A stretch of DNA of 64,000 nucleotides from Aquipseudomonas guryensis (GCF_014164785.1 NZ_JACJFN010000003.1:1-64000); one strand, 5' to 3'; counted from the stretch's first letter, positions 5,794 to 12,643 are shown. Notes: generated by a model from the letters alone, not told the origin. Made by a program: numbers and translations.

Positions 5794-6180
5794 ATGACAA
5801 ATCCATACCAAACTCCTGAGTCAGCTTTTGAAGCCTCTCTGAAGCCAAGAAACGATTCATCTGCTGTCATCCAGTTGATCGTCGGGCTGGTTTGCGCGCT
5901 TATTGCTGCACTTGTCCCAGCGCTAGTAATTCCTCAGTTCCAACAGGTATTCAATGGCTTCGGCGCACAAGTCCCGCTGATAACTCATATTGCATTGAGC
6001 TATCACTTGTGGCTTTGGACGCTCCCTATATTTGTCATCGCCGCACGCATTTTCTGGCCAAAAACTCAGCGGCGTCCTTTAGCTTCGTGCCTAGTTGGAA
6101 TTATAAGTCTTGTCATTGTTATGCCAGCCATGATTCTGGCAATGTATATGCCAATTTTTCAGTTAGGCCGAATCACCTGA
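5794..6180 (+). CDS. Cassette membrane protein, three TM segments (128 aa)
   Basis: 128 residues. A longer frame is open upstream only because it reads through the non-coding cassette and attC15; the ATG at 5794, 9 bp after the core, is the natural start. The N-terminus (MTNPYQTPES) is a short polar leader often seen on small membrane proteins. Hydrophobic segments lie at about 26-47, 63-84 and 95-122. No catalytic motif or family is recognised. It lies directly after copy B of the structured cassette, as another membrane protein does after copy A. Confidence 0.68.
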   Translation: MTNPYQTPESAFEASLKPRNDSSAVIQLIVGLVCALIAALVPALVIPQFQQVFNGFGAQVPLITHIALSYHLWLWTLPIFVIAARIFWPKTQRRPLASCLVGIISLVIVMPAMILAMYMPIFQLGRIT

Positions 6181-6184
6181 GTCG

Positions 6185-6262
6185 CTCTAACAATTGGTTC
6201 AAGTCGTTCGCTTCGCTCACTGCGGGACCGGCTAAAGCCGGCCCCTTAACCAAACGTTAGGA
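6185..6262 (+). repeat. attC site 16 (type A)
   Basis: Inverse core CTCTAAC at 6185-6191, core GTTAGGA from 6256. One extra base in the 5' arm (CACTGCGGGACC). Confidence 0.95.
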
Positions 6263-6278
6263 TCACTACGGAGTAGTC

Positions 6279-6824
6279 ATGGAAATCGAAACTCTAGCAA
6301 AACTTCTGGCTCCAACGTTAACAGCCATATTAGTGTTTTTTATTAAGAAATACTTTGAATCCAGACCTAAACTAATAACCTACATGGTACACGCTTCCGC
6401 CATACCACTACACAATGAGGAAAATGGGAGTGTAAATACGCACAGCATTGTTGTGCGGAATTCTGGTAAAAAAACAGCTAAAAATGTAAGGATTGGTCAC
6501 AACTATTTGCCACAAAGCTTTCAATTACACCCACAACTCACGCACGAAATTATCCGTGGTGACAATGGTGCTGCCGAAATTCTTATACCGACATTGGTAC
6601 CTGACGAGCAGCTAAATATTTCGTATTTATATTTCCCGCCCAACACTTGGCACAATGTTCATTCATATTGCAAGTCAGACGAAATGAACGCCAAGTATGT
6701 CAATGTCGTTCCCAGCGCTCAATTAAACAAAATTCAACTATCCTTGCTCTATATTGTTTTATTTGTCGGAGCGTCCTCTATCGTATATTGGTTATTTTTC
6801 AGAGTCTGGGCATTGGTGCAATAG
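6279..6824 (+). CDS. Cassette protein with TM anchors at both ends (181 aa)
   Basis: 181 residues with GGAG 6 bases before the ATG, one of the better ribosome sites in the array. One hydrophobic segment lies near the N-terminus (about 9-24) and one at the C-terminus (about 152-175). Between them is a domain of about 120 residues with beta-strand character (THSIVVRNSGKKTAKNVRIG), reminiscent of immunoglobulin-like folds in bacterial membrane-anchored proteins. The fold is a guess from strand pattern and the family is not recognised. Confidence 0.65.
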   Translation: MEIETLAKLLAPTLTAILVFFIKKYFESRPKLITYMVHASAIPLHNEENGSVNTHSIVVRNSGKKTAKNVRIGHNYLPQSFQLHPQLTHEIIRGDNGAAEILIPTLVPDEQLNISYLYFPPNTWHNVHSYCKSDEMNAKYVNVVPSAQLNKIQLSLLYIVLFVGASSIVYWLFFRVWALVQ

Positions 6825-6827
6825 TGC

Positions 6828-6904
6828 CCCTAACAAATGGTTCAAGCCGTTCGCTTCGCTCACTCGGGACCGGCTAAAGCCAGCCCCTTAACCAAACGTT
6901 AGAG
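6828..6904 (+). repeat. attC site 17 (type A)
   Basis: Inverse core CCCTAAC at 6828-6834, core GTTAGAG from 6898. One tip base is changed (AGCCAGCCCC), breaking a pair of the usual GGC/GCC stem. Confidence 0.94.
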
Positions 6905-6912
6905 GCCAAAGC

Positions 6913-7356
6913 ATGTTCTCCACCGAAGACTTTGGAAAAATTCAGTGGCATGACAACGCAATTCATGCCTTCCGAATTTTGGAAGGAGACGTTTGTGGTG
7001 AGCTTATCTTTGACATTGATTTCATTGCCGAATGGCTACCGCCAACCAACGAAAAATACAATTTCAAAGTCGCGCCATCGAATCTAATATTTCACGAGGT
7101 CTCGGACTTAGTAATTTCTATAAACTACGCCGAAGCAAGCGCAGCAGTTCAACCCATGGCCATCCATGAAATTCAGCAAGAGCCGATTACCTATCCCAAT
7201 GGCTATTCTACTTTTCGCTGGAAAATAAACTTAAACTGGCCGCCAAATAGTTTCTTTAGCTTTTGCTCTCCTGGCTTCAATCAAAGCCAGCGTATGGAGC
7301 CAATTATTACCGAGGCACAATATCTATCCCCATCAGAGCGTGGAGTTGGCCTCTAA
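6913..7356 (+). CDS. Cassette protein of unknown function (147 aa)
   Basis: 147 residues, soluble and beta-rich by composition, with the N-terminal block IQWHDNAIHAFRI followed by GELIFDIDFIAEWLPP. The pattern of short alternating hydrophobic strands resembles small immunity-type or carbohydrate-binding folds, but I cannot name a family. ATG lies 14 bp after the core and the stop is in the inverse core of attC18. The first 12 bases of the cassette complement the bases ending at its inverse core. Confidence 0.62.
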   Translation: MFSTEDFGKIQWHDNAIHAFRILEGDVCGELIFDIDFIAEWLPPTNEKYNFKVAPSNLIFHEVSDLVISINYAEASAAVQPMAIHEIQQEPITYPNGYSTFRWKINLNWPPNSFFSFCSPGFNQSQRMEPIITEAQYLSPSERGVGL

Positions 7357-7439
7357 CAATGCGCTCAACTGTCGCTCACTTCGTTCGCTGGACTCGCAAA
7401 AGCTACGCTTTTGCTCGCCCGTTAGCTTAATCGTTAGGC
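7351..7439 (+). repeat. attC site 18 (type C, long)
   Basis: Inverse core CTCTAAC at 7351-7357, core GTTAGGC from 7433. Its tip is GCAAAAGC-TAC-GCTTTTGC. Confidence 0.95.
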
Positions 7440-7738
7440 GGCAAAAGCAATTAAAGGATGTACGGGCATGGAAGTCTTTCATTTTGCTGTTAAGCCGTTA
7501 GCCCGCTCTAGCTCACGTGCTGATTTCCAAAAGCCAAACTCGATGATCGTACGGGCCGGACAGGCCGCATGAGTGAGCTCCCAGCAAGAACGAATCAGGT
7601 GCTTGCAAGGCCGCTGCGGGTTGGCCACAGTGCGGTATTAATCGCCTGCGTACGACTCGATGCCCGCTGCCTAACAACTGGTTCAAGTCACTCGCTTCAC
7701 TCGTTCGGGACCGCGTTCCGCGGCCCCTTAACCAAACG
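7434..7738 (+). other. Cassette without a convincing gene
   Basis: The 230 bases before attC19 contain a 34-codon frame at 7468-7572 (MEVFHFAVKPLARSSSRADF...) whose stop overlaps the ATG of a second frame at 7569 that only stays open by reading through attC19. Neither resembles a known family. GTACGGGC occurs twice (7471 and 7550), and GTTAGCCC at 7497 resembles a cassette core, so the cassette may be a fusion or decayed remnant. Very short genes, a regulatory RNA or a promoter cannot be excluded. Confidence 0.5.
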
Positions 7739-7744
7739 TTATAA
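7669..7744 (+). repeat. attC site 19 (type A, CCGCG tip)
   Basis: Inverse core GCCTAAC at 7669-7675. The core is GTTATAA from 7738, a variant not seen earlier in the array. Confidence 0.94.
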
Positions 7745-7753
7745 GGCAAGTCA

Positions 7754-8056
7754 ATGAGAACGTGCCCTCGCTGTAGATGTGCAGGAATTTCAAATGAAAA
7801 GTTATACCTCTATGCACTAACTAGGCTCACCTGCGTTTCTTGTATCGAATGTCATGCAGTCGTTGGGTTCGAGAAACGAGAGAATTTGTTCGGAGGGTTT
7901 GCAACCTCAATATTTTCAGAGATAGTGTTCTTCTTGGTGGCACTGGCTTTATTCCTAATCACAGGCAGTGTATTTCTCGTCTTTTCTGTGCTCATCAGCC
8001 TAGCCCTTCTCAAAGCACTGATCATTTACAGAGAACCGCTAATAGAGATCCAGTAA
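7754..8056 (+). CDS. Zinc-ribbon cassette membrane protein (100 aa)
   Basis: 100 residues. The N-terminus carries CPRCRC and, after about 20 residues, CVSCIEC, giving two CxxC pairs typical of a small zinc ribbon (residues 4-33). Two hydrophobic segments follow at about 54-70 and 72-90. This zinc ribbon plus membrane anchor layout occurs in many small bacterial proteins of unknown role. The first 11 bases of the cassette (GTTATAAGGCA) are exactly complementary to the bases at its own attC20 inverse core, including the unusual TATAA variant. Confidence 0.68.
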   Translation: MRTCPRCRCAGISNEKLYLYALTRLTCVSCIECHAVVGFEKRENLFGGFATSIFSEIVFFLVALALFLITGSVFLVFSVLISLALLKALIIYREPLIEIQ

Positions 8057-8060
8057 TGCC

Positions 8061-8136
8061 TTATAACAATGCGCTCAAAGCGCTCACTTCGTTCGCTGGG
8101 ACCGGCGAAGCCGGCCCCTTAGCTTAATCGTTAGAG
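8061..8136 (+). repeat. attC site 20 (type B)
   Basis: Inverse core TTATAAC at 8061-8067, the exact partner of the variant GTTATAA at the start of its own cassette. Core GTTAGAG from 8130. Confidence 0.94.
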
Positions 8137-8145
8137 GCCATTGTC

Positions 8146-8616
8146 ATGGAAGATGCTGAGCTCAAAGCACATGATGCGTGGGACTCTGGAAATGTAAGTC
8201 TCGCTTTTGAGCTCTTCTCAGAATGTGCACGCCAAGGCTCAGAGGGTTGCATGCTGGATCTCGGATACTTCTATGATGAAGGAATCGGTACTGCTATAGA
8301 TAAAAAACGGGCTATGTACTGGTATAAGAAATCTTATCGCCTTGGTAGTAGCTCTGCCGCCTCGAACATAGCCATCCTCTACCGCGAACAGGGTCGTTTC
8401 GATCTCACTGCGCAATGGTTCAAGCGCGCAATCCAACTAAATGATGGTGACGCAGAGGTAGAGCTAGCAAAGCTCTTAATTTCCGGCAAAGGCGTTCGCA
8501 AATCTTTTTCTGCCGCCAAAGAACATCTTTCAAAGGCATTAATCTCAAGTAACATTACGCCAGCAGGAAAAGAGGAAGCAGAAGAGCTACTTTGCAAGGT
8601 GCAAAATGGCCTCTAA
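8146..8616 (+). CDS. Sel1-repeat protein (156 aa)
   Basis: 156 residues with three to four Sel1-like (TPR-type) helical repeats, e.g. GCMLDLGYFYDEGIG then KKRAMYWYKKSYRLGSSSAA, and a later DAEVELAKLLISGKGVRKSF. Sel1 repeats form right-handed superhelices used for protein-protein contacts. There is no signal peptide, so it is probably cytoplasmic, unlike many exported Sel1 proteins. The partner is unknown. A second, diverged Sel1 protein is encoded two cassettes downstream (9478-10002). ATG lies 15 bp after the core and the stop is in the attC21 inverse core. Confidence 0.8.
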   Translation: MEDAELKAHDAWDSGNVSLAFELFSECARQGSEGCMLDLGYFYDEGIGTAIDKKRAMYWYKKSYRLGSSSAASNIAILYREQGRFDLTAQWFKRAIQLNDGDAEVELAKLLISGKGVRKSFSAAKEHLSKALISSNITPAGKEEAEELLCKVQNGL

Positions 8617-8688
8617 CTACTGGTTCAAGTCGTTCGCTTCGCTCACTGCGGGACCGGCTAAAGCCGGCCCCTTAACCAAACGTTAGCC
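8611..8688 (+). repeat. attC site 21 (type A)
   Basis: Inverse core CTCTAAC at 8611-8617, core GTTAGCC from 8682. Shares with attC16 the one-base insertion in CACTGCGGGACC. Confidence 0.95.
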
Positions 8689-8692
8689 CTAT

Positions 8693-9340
8693 ATGAATAC
8701 ACCTGAAGCCCTCGACCGCGTATATCAAGCTTTCTCAACGCAAAAAAAGCCACGCACAATCTCCGCGTGCCCTTGCTGCATTGATCAAGCCCACGTCTGC
8801 ACTCTTCTATCCACACCGCTCCGCAAGATCACGCCCGCACAATTGTCGAGCTACGCATCATCGGTGTTTTTAACTGCAGGTAGCGAGCCTGACTTCCGAT
8901 ATTTTCTGCCTCGCATTCTCGAAATATCTATCCATGATCGTGGCTGGTGGCCAGATCGCGAGATTGTCCTTCGAAGTCTTGCGTTGGCAGGCTGGAAGTC
9001 TTGGCATAAAGGCGAGCGCGAGGTCCTACAATCACTTTTCGACTCTGCATTCAATGATGTAATTAGCTGCGAAGAAGACCAAGAATACGAAATCGACTCA
9101 TGGATCTGTGGTTTGGCACTTGCTGGCGTAGATGTCGCCCCATTCCTACAGAAGCTTGAAGCCCATGCAGCCACAGAGGCTCTCATTGGCTTCTTTGAAC
9201 TCAATGCTGCGGATCTTCCAAAAAAGAGACTGGGAAACGCCTTTTGGTCTGACAATAAGGAAGCAGCAGCGCAAGTAGTCGAGTGGTTCGAGTCTTCGGC
9301 CATTCAGTCGATAGTTTGGAGACACTATGGCTCAACTTGA
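8693..9340 (+). CDS. Cassette protein of unknown function with CPCC motif (215 aa)
   Basis: 215 residues, one of the larger cassette products. Near the N-terminus is ACPCCIDQAHVCTLL, a cysteine group that could bind metal, followed by a mostly helical body with DFRYFLPRILEI and GWWPDREIVLRSLALAGWK. I have the impression this is a recurring conserved hypothetical family but cannot name it. It is soluble, with no export signal. The gene starts 10 bp after the core. Unusually, 53 non-coding bases separate its stop from the next inverse core. Confidence 0.65.
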   Translation: MNTPEALDRVYQAFSTQKKPRTISACPCCIDQAHVCTLLSTPLRKITPAQLSSYASSVFLTAGSEPDFRYFLPRILEISIHDRGWWPDREIVLRSLALAGWKSWHKGEREVLQSLFDSAFNDVISCEEDQEYEIDSWICGLALAGVDVAPFLQKLEAHAATEALIGFFELNAADLPKKRLGNAFWSDNKEAAAQVVEWFESSAIQSIVWRHYGST

Positions 9341-9393
9341 GGCGCTCTGGATACGGGCGCTTATGTGCACTGGCACAGTCAATCCATGCGCGG

Positions 9394-9470
9394 GGCTAAC
9401 AATGCGCTCAAAGCGCTCACTTCGTTCGCTGGGACCGGCTAAAGCCGGCCCCTTAGCTTAATCGTTATAT
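9394..9470 (+). repeat. attC site 22 (type B, TAAA tip)
   Basis: Inverse core GGCTAAC at 9394-9400, core GTTATAT from 9464. Type B arms carry the GGCTAAAGCC tip otherwise seen in type A sites. Confidence 0.93.
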
Positions 9471-9477
9471 TTCAATC

Positions 9478-10002
9478 ATGAACCGCATCGTTAGATCACT
9501 AAAAATCTTCTACCACCACTGGATGGTGGTTGGGTTTGAAAAAAACATTGAGAGAATCGCAATAAAGCATCTTCACTCGCTCACAGAATTAGGTGACGAC
9601 TGGGGCATGCTTGAGCTAGGAGCAAGATTGGAGAATGGTGCCTCAATTGAAAAGAACTACAAAAAAGCATTTGAGTGCTACTCCTTCGTAGCAAGCAGGC
9701 TCAGCCCCTGTACAAAATTTGCCGAATTTAACATCGGCAATATGTACATGAACGGCCTGTACCACCCCAAATGTGAAGCCACGGCATCTCAGTGGTTCTT
9801 TAAGTCCGCTCAAAGGGGCTTTGCACCGGCTCAATACAACTACGGACTATCCCTAATCGACGGCTGGGCTGGAAGCAACAACGAGACCGAAGGAATTACG
9901 TGGCTACAAAGGGCAAGTAATAACGGGCTCAACGACGCCAGCATGGCACTGAAAAATATTTTAAAAGGCAAAAGCAATGAGGCCTTGCGCAATGAAACAT
10001 AA
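9478..10002 (+). CDS. Sel1-repeat protein (174 aa)
   Basis: 174 residues with Sel1-type repeats: GMLELGARLENGASIEKNYKKAFEC, then FNIGNMYMNGLY... ATASQWFFKSAQRGFAPAQY, then LSLIDGWAG...GITWLQRASNNGLNDAS (given here in shortened pieces). The repeats span about residues 42-155. The N-terminus is basic and moderately hydrophobic but is not a clear signal peptide. It probably serves as a protein-binding scaffold. The stop codon TAA is part of the attC23 inverse core. Confidence 0.78.
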   Translation: MNRIVRSLKIFYHHWMVVGFEKNIERIAIKHLHSLTELGDDWGMLELGARLENGASIEKNYKKAFECYSFVASRLSPCTKFAEFNIGNMYMNGLYHPKCEATASQWFFKSAQRGFAPAQYNYGLSLIDGWAGSNNETEGITWLQRASNNGLNDASMALKNILKGKSNEALRNET

Positions 10003-10072
10003 CAATGCGTTCAAAGCGCTCACTCCGTTCGCTGGGACCGGCGAAGCCGGCCCCTTAGCTTAATCGTTAAGT
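9997..10072 (+). repeat. attC site 23 (type B)
   Basis: Inverse core ACATAAC at 9997-10003, core GTTAAGT from 10066, another core variant. One arm base differs (ATGCGTTCAAAG). Confidence 0.93.
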
Positions 10073-10079
10073 GCCAAAA

Positions 10080-10541
10080 ATGAATCGTACCCGCCAAGAA
10101 AAGCTGAACATGATTACCAGGTATGTGTATCGATCCTTGGTAAAAATGTTCACACCGTATGTCTCACAAGACTTCAAGTATCTTCTGGAAGACCTAACAG
10201 AAAACGAACAGTCTTTCGGCCGAAAGATTGACCAAGCATATGAGTCGCTCCAAGAAACCTCCCGACTCGTGGAACGCCTGGAAACCGAGTTAAAGTCAAA
10301 AATGGAAAATGTCTCAAGACTAAAGGATGAGCATCAGCGCTATGCAGCATTAGCCAGTATCGAGCAAGAAAAAGCGAAGGCACTACTTACGCAACTAGAC
10401 GCCTCAATAAATAAAAGCAAAGTCTCAGAACGGGTCATTGCATTCATAATCAACCTGGTTGCCGGCACAATACTTTTTATCGCTGGCCTAGTCGCAAGCC
10501 CCTACCTGAAAAAGTGGCTCGGAATTACTGTTGGCACTTAA
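10080..10541 (+). CDS. Coiled-coil protein with C-terminal membrane anchor (153 aa)
   Basis: 153 residues from the ATG at 10080 (a GTG at 10071, inside the core region, is in frame but less likely). Residues about 35-115 are charged heptad-rich helix (QTSRLVERLETELKSKME style), predicting a long coiled coil. One hydrophobic segment lies at about 120-142 with a short cytoplasmic or periplasmic tail. Tail-anchored coiled-coil proteins can act as membrane tethers or phage-defence sensors, but nothing here identifies a role. The first 12 bases of the cassette complement the bases at its attC24 inverse core. Confidence 0.68.
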   Translation: MNRTRQEKLNMITRYVYRSLVKMFTPYVSQDFKYLLEDLTENEQSFGRKIDQAYESLQETSRLVERLETELKSKMENVSRLKDEHQRYAALASIEQEKAKALLTQLDASINKSKVSERVIAFIINLVAGTILFIAGLVASPYLKKWLGITVGT

Positions 10542-10624
10542 CAATGCGCTCAACTGTCGCTCACTCCGTTCGCTGGACTCGCAAAAGCTACGCTTTTGCT
10601 CGCCCGTTAGCTTAATCGTTAGGC
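10536..10624 (+). repeat. attC site 24 (type C, long)
   Basis: Inverse core ACTTAAC at 10536-10542, matching the variant core at its own cassette's start. Core GTTAGGC from 10618. Internally almost identical to attC18. Confidence 0.94.
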
Positions 10625-10642
10625 CTAAATCAGAGAATTCAG

Positions 10643-10987
10643 ATGCTGCTTGCACTTATTAAAGAATTTGATAACGCACCAGAAGAACTATACAAACAGC
10701 TTCCACTTCATATTGAACTTATTCGGCCCCTTGCTGCACCTGATGGATCGGATTACGTATTAGCAAAATTAGACGCAGCACTTGAATGGAAAGGCCAAGA
10801 AATTACACACATTATTATCGGCGCCAGAATTGAGGGCAGCCATGTTGGGCGTGGAATGGAAGACTTTCCTGTAAATATCGCATTAGTGATCGATAATAGT
10901 CTTTTAGATGACACCAGCCTTGACTTTACTAAAGGCGAATATGTTGCAATTGGCTTTGCTACAGACGTCACGTCAACTAAAGCCTAA
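10643..10987 (+). CDS. Cassette protein of unknown function (114 aa)
   Basis: 114 residues, soluble and acidic. The sequence alternates beta strands and turns (LHIELIRPLAAPDGSDYVLA, then ITHIIIGARIEGSHVGRGME) and has no signal peptide or cysteines. The compact beta-rich character and size would suit an immunity or small binding protein, but I cannot place the family. The start is ATG 25 bp after the core with a weak AGAG upstream; the stop is in the inverse core of attC25. Confidence 0.62.
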   Translation: MLLALIKEFDNAPEELYKQLPLHIELIRPLAAPDGSDYVLAKLDAALEWKGQEITHIIIGARIEGSHVGRGMEDFPVNIALVIDNSLLDDTSLDFTKGEYVAIGFATDVTSTKA

Positions 10988-11057
10988 CAAATGGTTCAAA
11001 CCGTTCGCTTCGCTCACTGGGACGGGCTAAAGCCCGCCCCTTAACCAAACGTTAGGA
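10982..11057 (+). repeat. attC site 25 (type A variant)
   Basis: Inverse core GCCTAAC at 10982-10988, core GTTAGGA from 11051. The tip is GACGGGCTAAAGCCCGCC, a compensated variant of the usual ACCGGCTAAAGCCGGCC: paired bases on both sides have changed, so the stem is kept. Confidence 0.94.
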
Positions 11058-11066
11058 GAAAGGCAC

Positions 11067-11966
11067 GTGCCTGAAAACGGTATTCGTAGCACATACTCTC
11101 AATCTCCATTTCAGATTTTTATGTGCGATGACGCTGGCGTCATATCAACAGGTAGTGCATTTTTCTATAAATATGAGGAAGAATGGTTCCTTATTACCAA
11201 TTGGCATAATTTCAGTGGCCGGCACTTTTTAACGAGAGCTCCACTTAGCGACTCCTCAAGGTTCCCTACATATATTAAGGTAAAGTTATCCACCTACATT
11301 GACGGGGATAAATTCACAACTATTGCGCAACGGGTTGATATTTACAAAGATTACGAACCATGCTGGTATCAACACCCTACGTTAGGGCATAAATGTGATG
11401 TCGTTGCCCTTCCTTTAAATAGGCCGAAAAGCTGTCCAGAATTCATGCATAACGCGGCCAACTGCATCAGTAAAATAAAAATCCCTGTAAAACCTGGCTG
11501 TACAGCGTTCATTATTGGATTCCCTCATTCCTTAAGTGTTGGATTTGGTCTGCCGCTTTGGAAATCTGGTTATATTGCCTCAGAGCCACATTACGATATT
11601 GAAATAGGTGGAAGTCTTTCAGAAATTGCAGGGACTCAAGGAGGCACCAAATTGCCGGCATTCTTTATCGACTCCCTAACTAGGTCGGGAATGTCTGGCT
11701 CTCCAGTTTTCGCTGCGTACACTGGAAACTGGGACTCATCAGACCCATACAAAGAATTGAATATGGATGACCCAAATTTTTGGAGTCGAGATGACGTCTT
11801 ACTCGGTGAAAATCGGATGCAATTTATCGGCTGCTACAGCGGCAGAGTTGGAAAGGAAGAGGAAGGTGCGGCATTGGGCCTCTGTTGGCGAGAAGACGTT
11901 ATTCAAGAGATATGTAAATCTCGCAATATTGGCGAGCATCCACAAATAACGTCTAGTAACTCCTAA
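11067..11966 (+). CDS. Trypsin-like serine peptidase (299 aa)
   Basis: 299 residues from a GTG preceded by AGGAG at 11054-11058. It has the layout of a chymotrypsin-fold peptidase: LITNWHN with candidate catalytic His47, KCDVVALPL with Asp111, and SGMSGSPVF with Ser210 in a G-x-S-G-S-P box. No signal peptide is visible, so it probably acts in the cytoplasm. It is the largest gene in the visible array. Peptidases of this kind occur as stress proteases and as effector parts of conflict systems; no partner domain is fused here. Asp and His are assigned by position and motif, not by structure. Confidence 0.82.
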   Translation: MPENGIRSTYSQSPFQIFMCDDAGVISTGSAFFYKYEEEWFLITNWHNFSGRHFLTRAPLSDSSRFPTYIKVKLSTYIDGDKFTTIAQRVDIYKDYEPCWYQHPTLGHKCDVVALPLNRPKSCPEFMHNAANCISKIKIPVKPGCTAFIIGFPHSLSVGFGLPLWKSGYIASEPHYDIEIGGSLSEIAGTQGGTKLPAFFIDSLTRSGMSGSPVFAAYTGNWDSSDPYKELNMDDPNFWSRDDVLLGENRMQFIGCYSGRVGKEEEGAALGLCWREDVIQEICKSRNIGEHPQITSSNS

Positions 11967-12036
11967 CAATGCGCTCAAAGCGCTCACTTCGTTCGCTGGG
12001 ACCGCGTTCCGCGGCCCCTTAGCTTAATCGTTAGAG
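11961..12036 (+). repeat. attC site 26 (type B, CCGCG tip)
   Basis: Inverse core TCCTAAC at 11961-11967, core GTTAGAG from 12030. Confidence 0.95.
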
Positions 12037-12046
12037 CACTCAAACC

Positions 12047-12313
12047 ATGAAAGCCCTAGCCCTCAACTCAATAGTATTCTTAACACTCAGCGGGCTCGTG
12101 TCTTATTTCCTTGAGGCCAGCTTTGCAATCGCCCCTGGAGTTGTGGCTGTCGCATATTTAATTGGGCTGATCGTGAGTCTTGGTTCAACACTCTGTTCCG
12201 AGTTCTGCATAAATGTAGCCATGCTTATTTCAACGATAATTATGCTGGTTATCGTAAGCCACTTCTTTCCAAGCATTACCGAGGTCGGGCTTTACAATGT
12301 GCATAAGCTCTAA
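12047..12313 (+). CDS. Small cassette membrane protein, three TM segments
   Basis: 88 residues, almost entirely hydrophobic: segments at about 7-24, 28-48 and 56-76, with a short polar C-terminus (EVGLYNVHKL). Two cysteines (LCSEFC) lie in the loop between the second and third segments. No family is recognised. The start is an ATG 17 bp after the core; the stop is in the inverse core of attC27. Confidence 0.65.
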   Translation: MKALALNSIVFLTLSGLVSYFLEASFAIAPGVVAVAYLIGLIVSLGSTLCSEFCINVAMLISTIIMLVIVSHFFPSITEVGLYNVHKL

Positions 12314-12384
12314 CAATCGGTTCAAGCCGTTCGCTTTGCTCACTCGGGACCGGCTAAAGCCGACCCCATAGCCAAACGTTAGGC
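12308..12384 (+). repeat. attC site 27 (type A, decaying)
   Basis: Inverse core CTCTAAC at 12308-12314, core GTTAGGC from 12378. Shows uncompensated changes (CGCTTTGCTC, GCCGACCCCATAGCC), consistent with an old site near the array's end. Confidence 0.92.
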
Positions 12385-12390
12385 CACAGA

Positions 12391-12627
12391 ATGAGACACC
12401 ACGGCGACTCCAAGCCTTTCTATACGACACACGGATACCGTCTTGTGTCGTCTGTGTTCGGGACCCTGCTAGTTGGGGGCGGTGTATATGTACTTCTCAC
12501 AGCCTCTCCGATGACTGAGTCAGAACTGATCGGGGGCACCGCTCTCGCGATCCTTGGAGCTAACCATCTACTGTCGGCATGTGCAGGCAAAGAACCATGG
12601 CTTTCAAAGTTCGGGCCACTGCCGTGA
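12391..12627 (+). CDS. Small cassette membrane protein, two TM segments
   Basis: 78 residues. A short polar leader (MRHHGDSKPFYTTHGYRL) precedes two hydrophobic segments at about 19-37 and 45-62, then a polar tail with CAGKEPW. No family is recognised. Its stop codon sits in the loop of an 11-bp perfect hairpin (12614-12643) that overlaps the last attC. This is the final cassette of the array and would have been the earliest inserted. Confidence 0.65.
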   Translation: MRHHGDSKPFYTTHGYRLVSSVFGTLLVGGGVYVLLTASPMTESELIGGTALAILGANHLLSACAGKEPWLSKFGPLP

Positions 12628-12643
12628 ACTGTCGGCAGTGGCC
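12614..12643 (+). terminator. 11-bp perfect hairpin at the end of the array
   Basis: GGCCACTGCCG at 12614-12624 and its exact complement at 12633-12643 are separated by 8 bases that contain the stop of the last cassette gene. No U-run follows, so termination would be weak. The right arm runs into the inverse core of the terminal attC. Confidence 0.55.

Noticed and set aside
6647..6877. Plus-strand frame ending in the attC-derived NGSSRSLRSLGTG tail
   Set aside because: It overlaps the better-supported 181-aa gene at 6279-6824 in another frame.
135..12627. Toxin-antitoxin cassettes, expected in large integrons
   Set aside because: I searched by eye for RelE/ParE, HigB, MazF, VapC and similar motifs in the cassette products and saw none; absence is by inspection only.
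12614..12643. Strong rho-independent terminator at the array's end
   Set aside because: The stem is perfect but there is no U-run after it, so I list it only as a weak terminator candidate.
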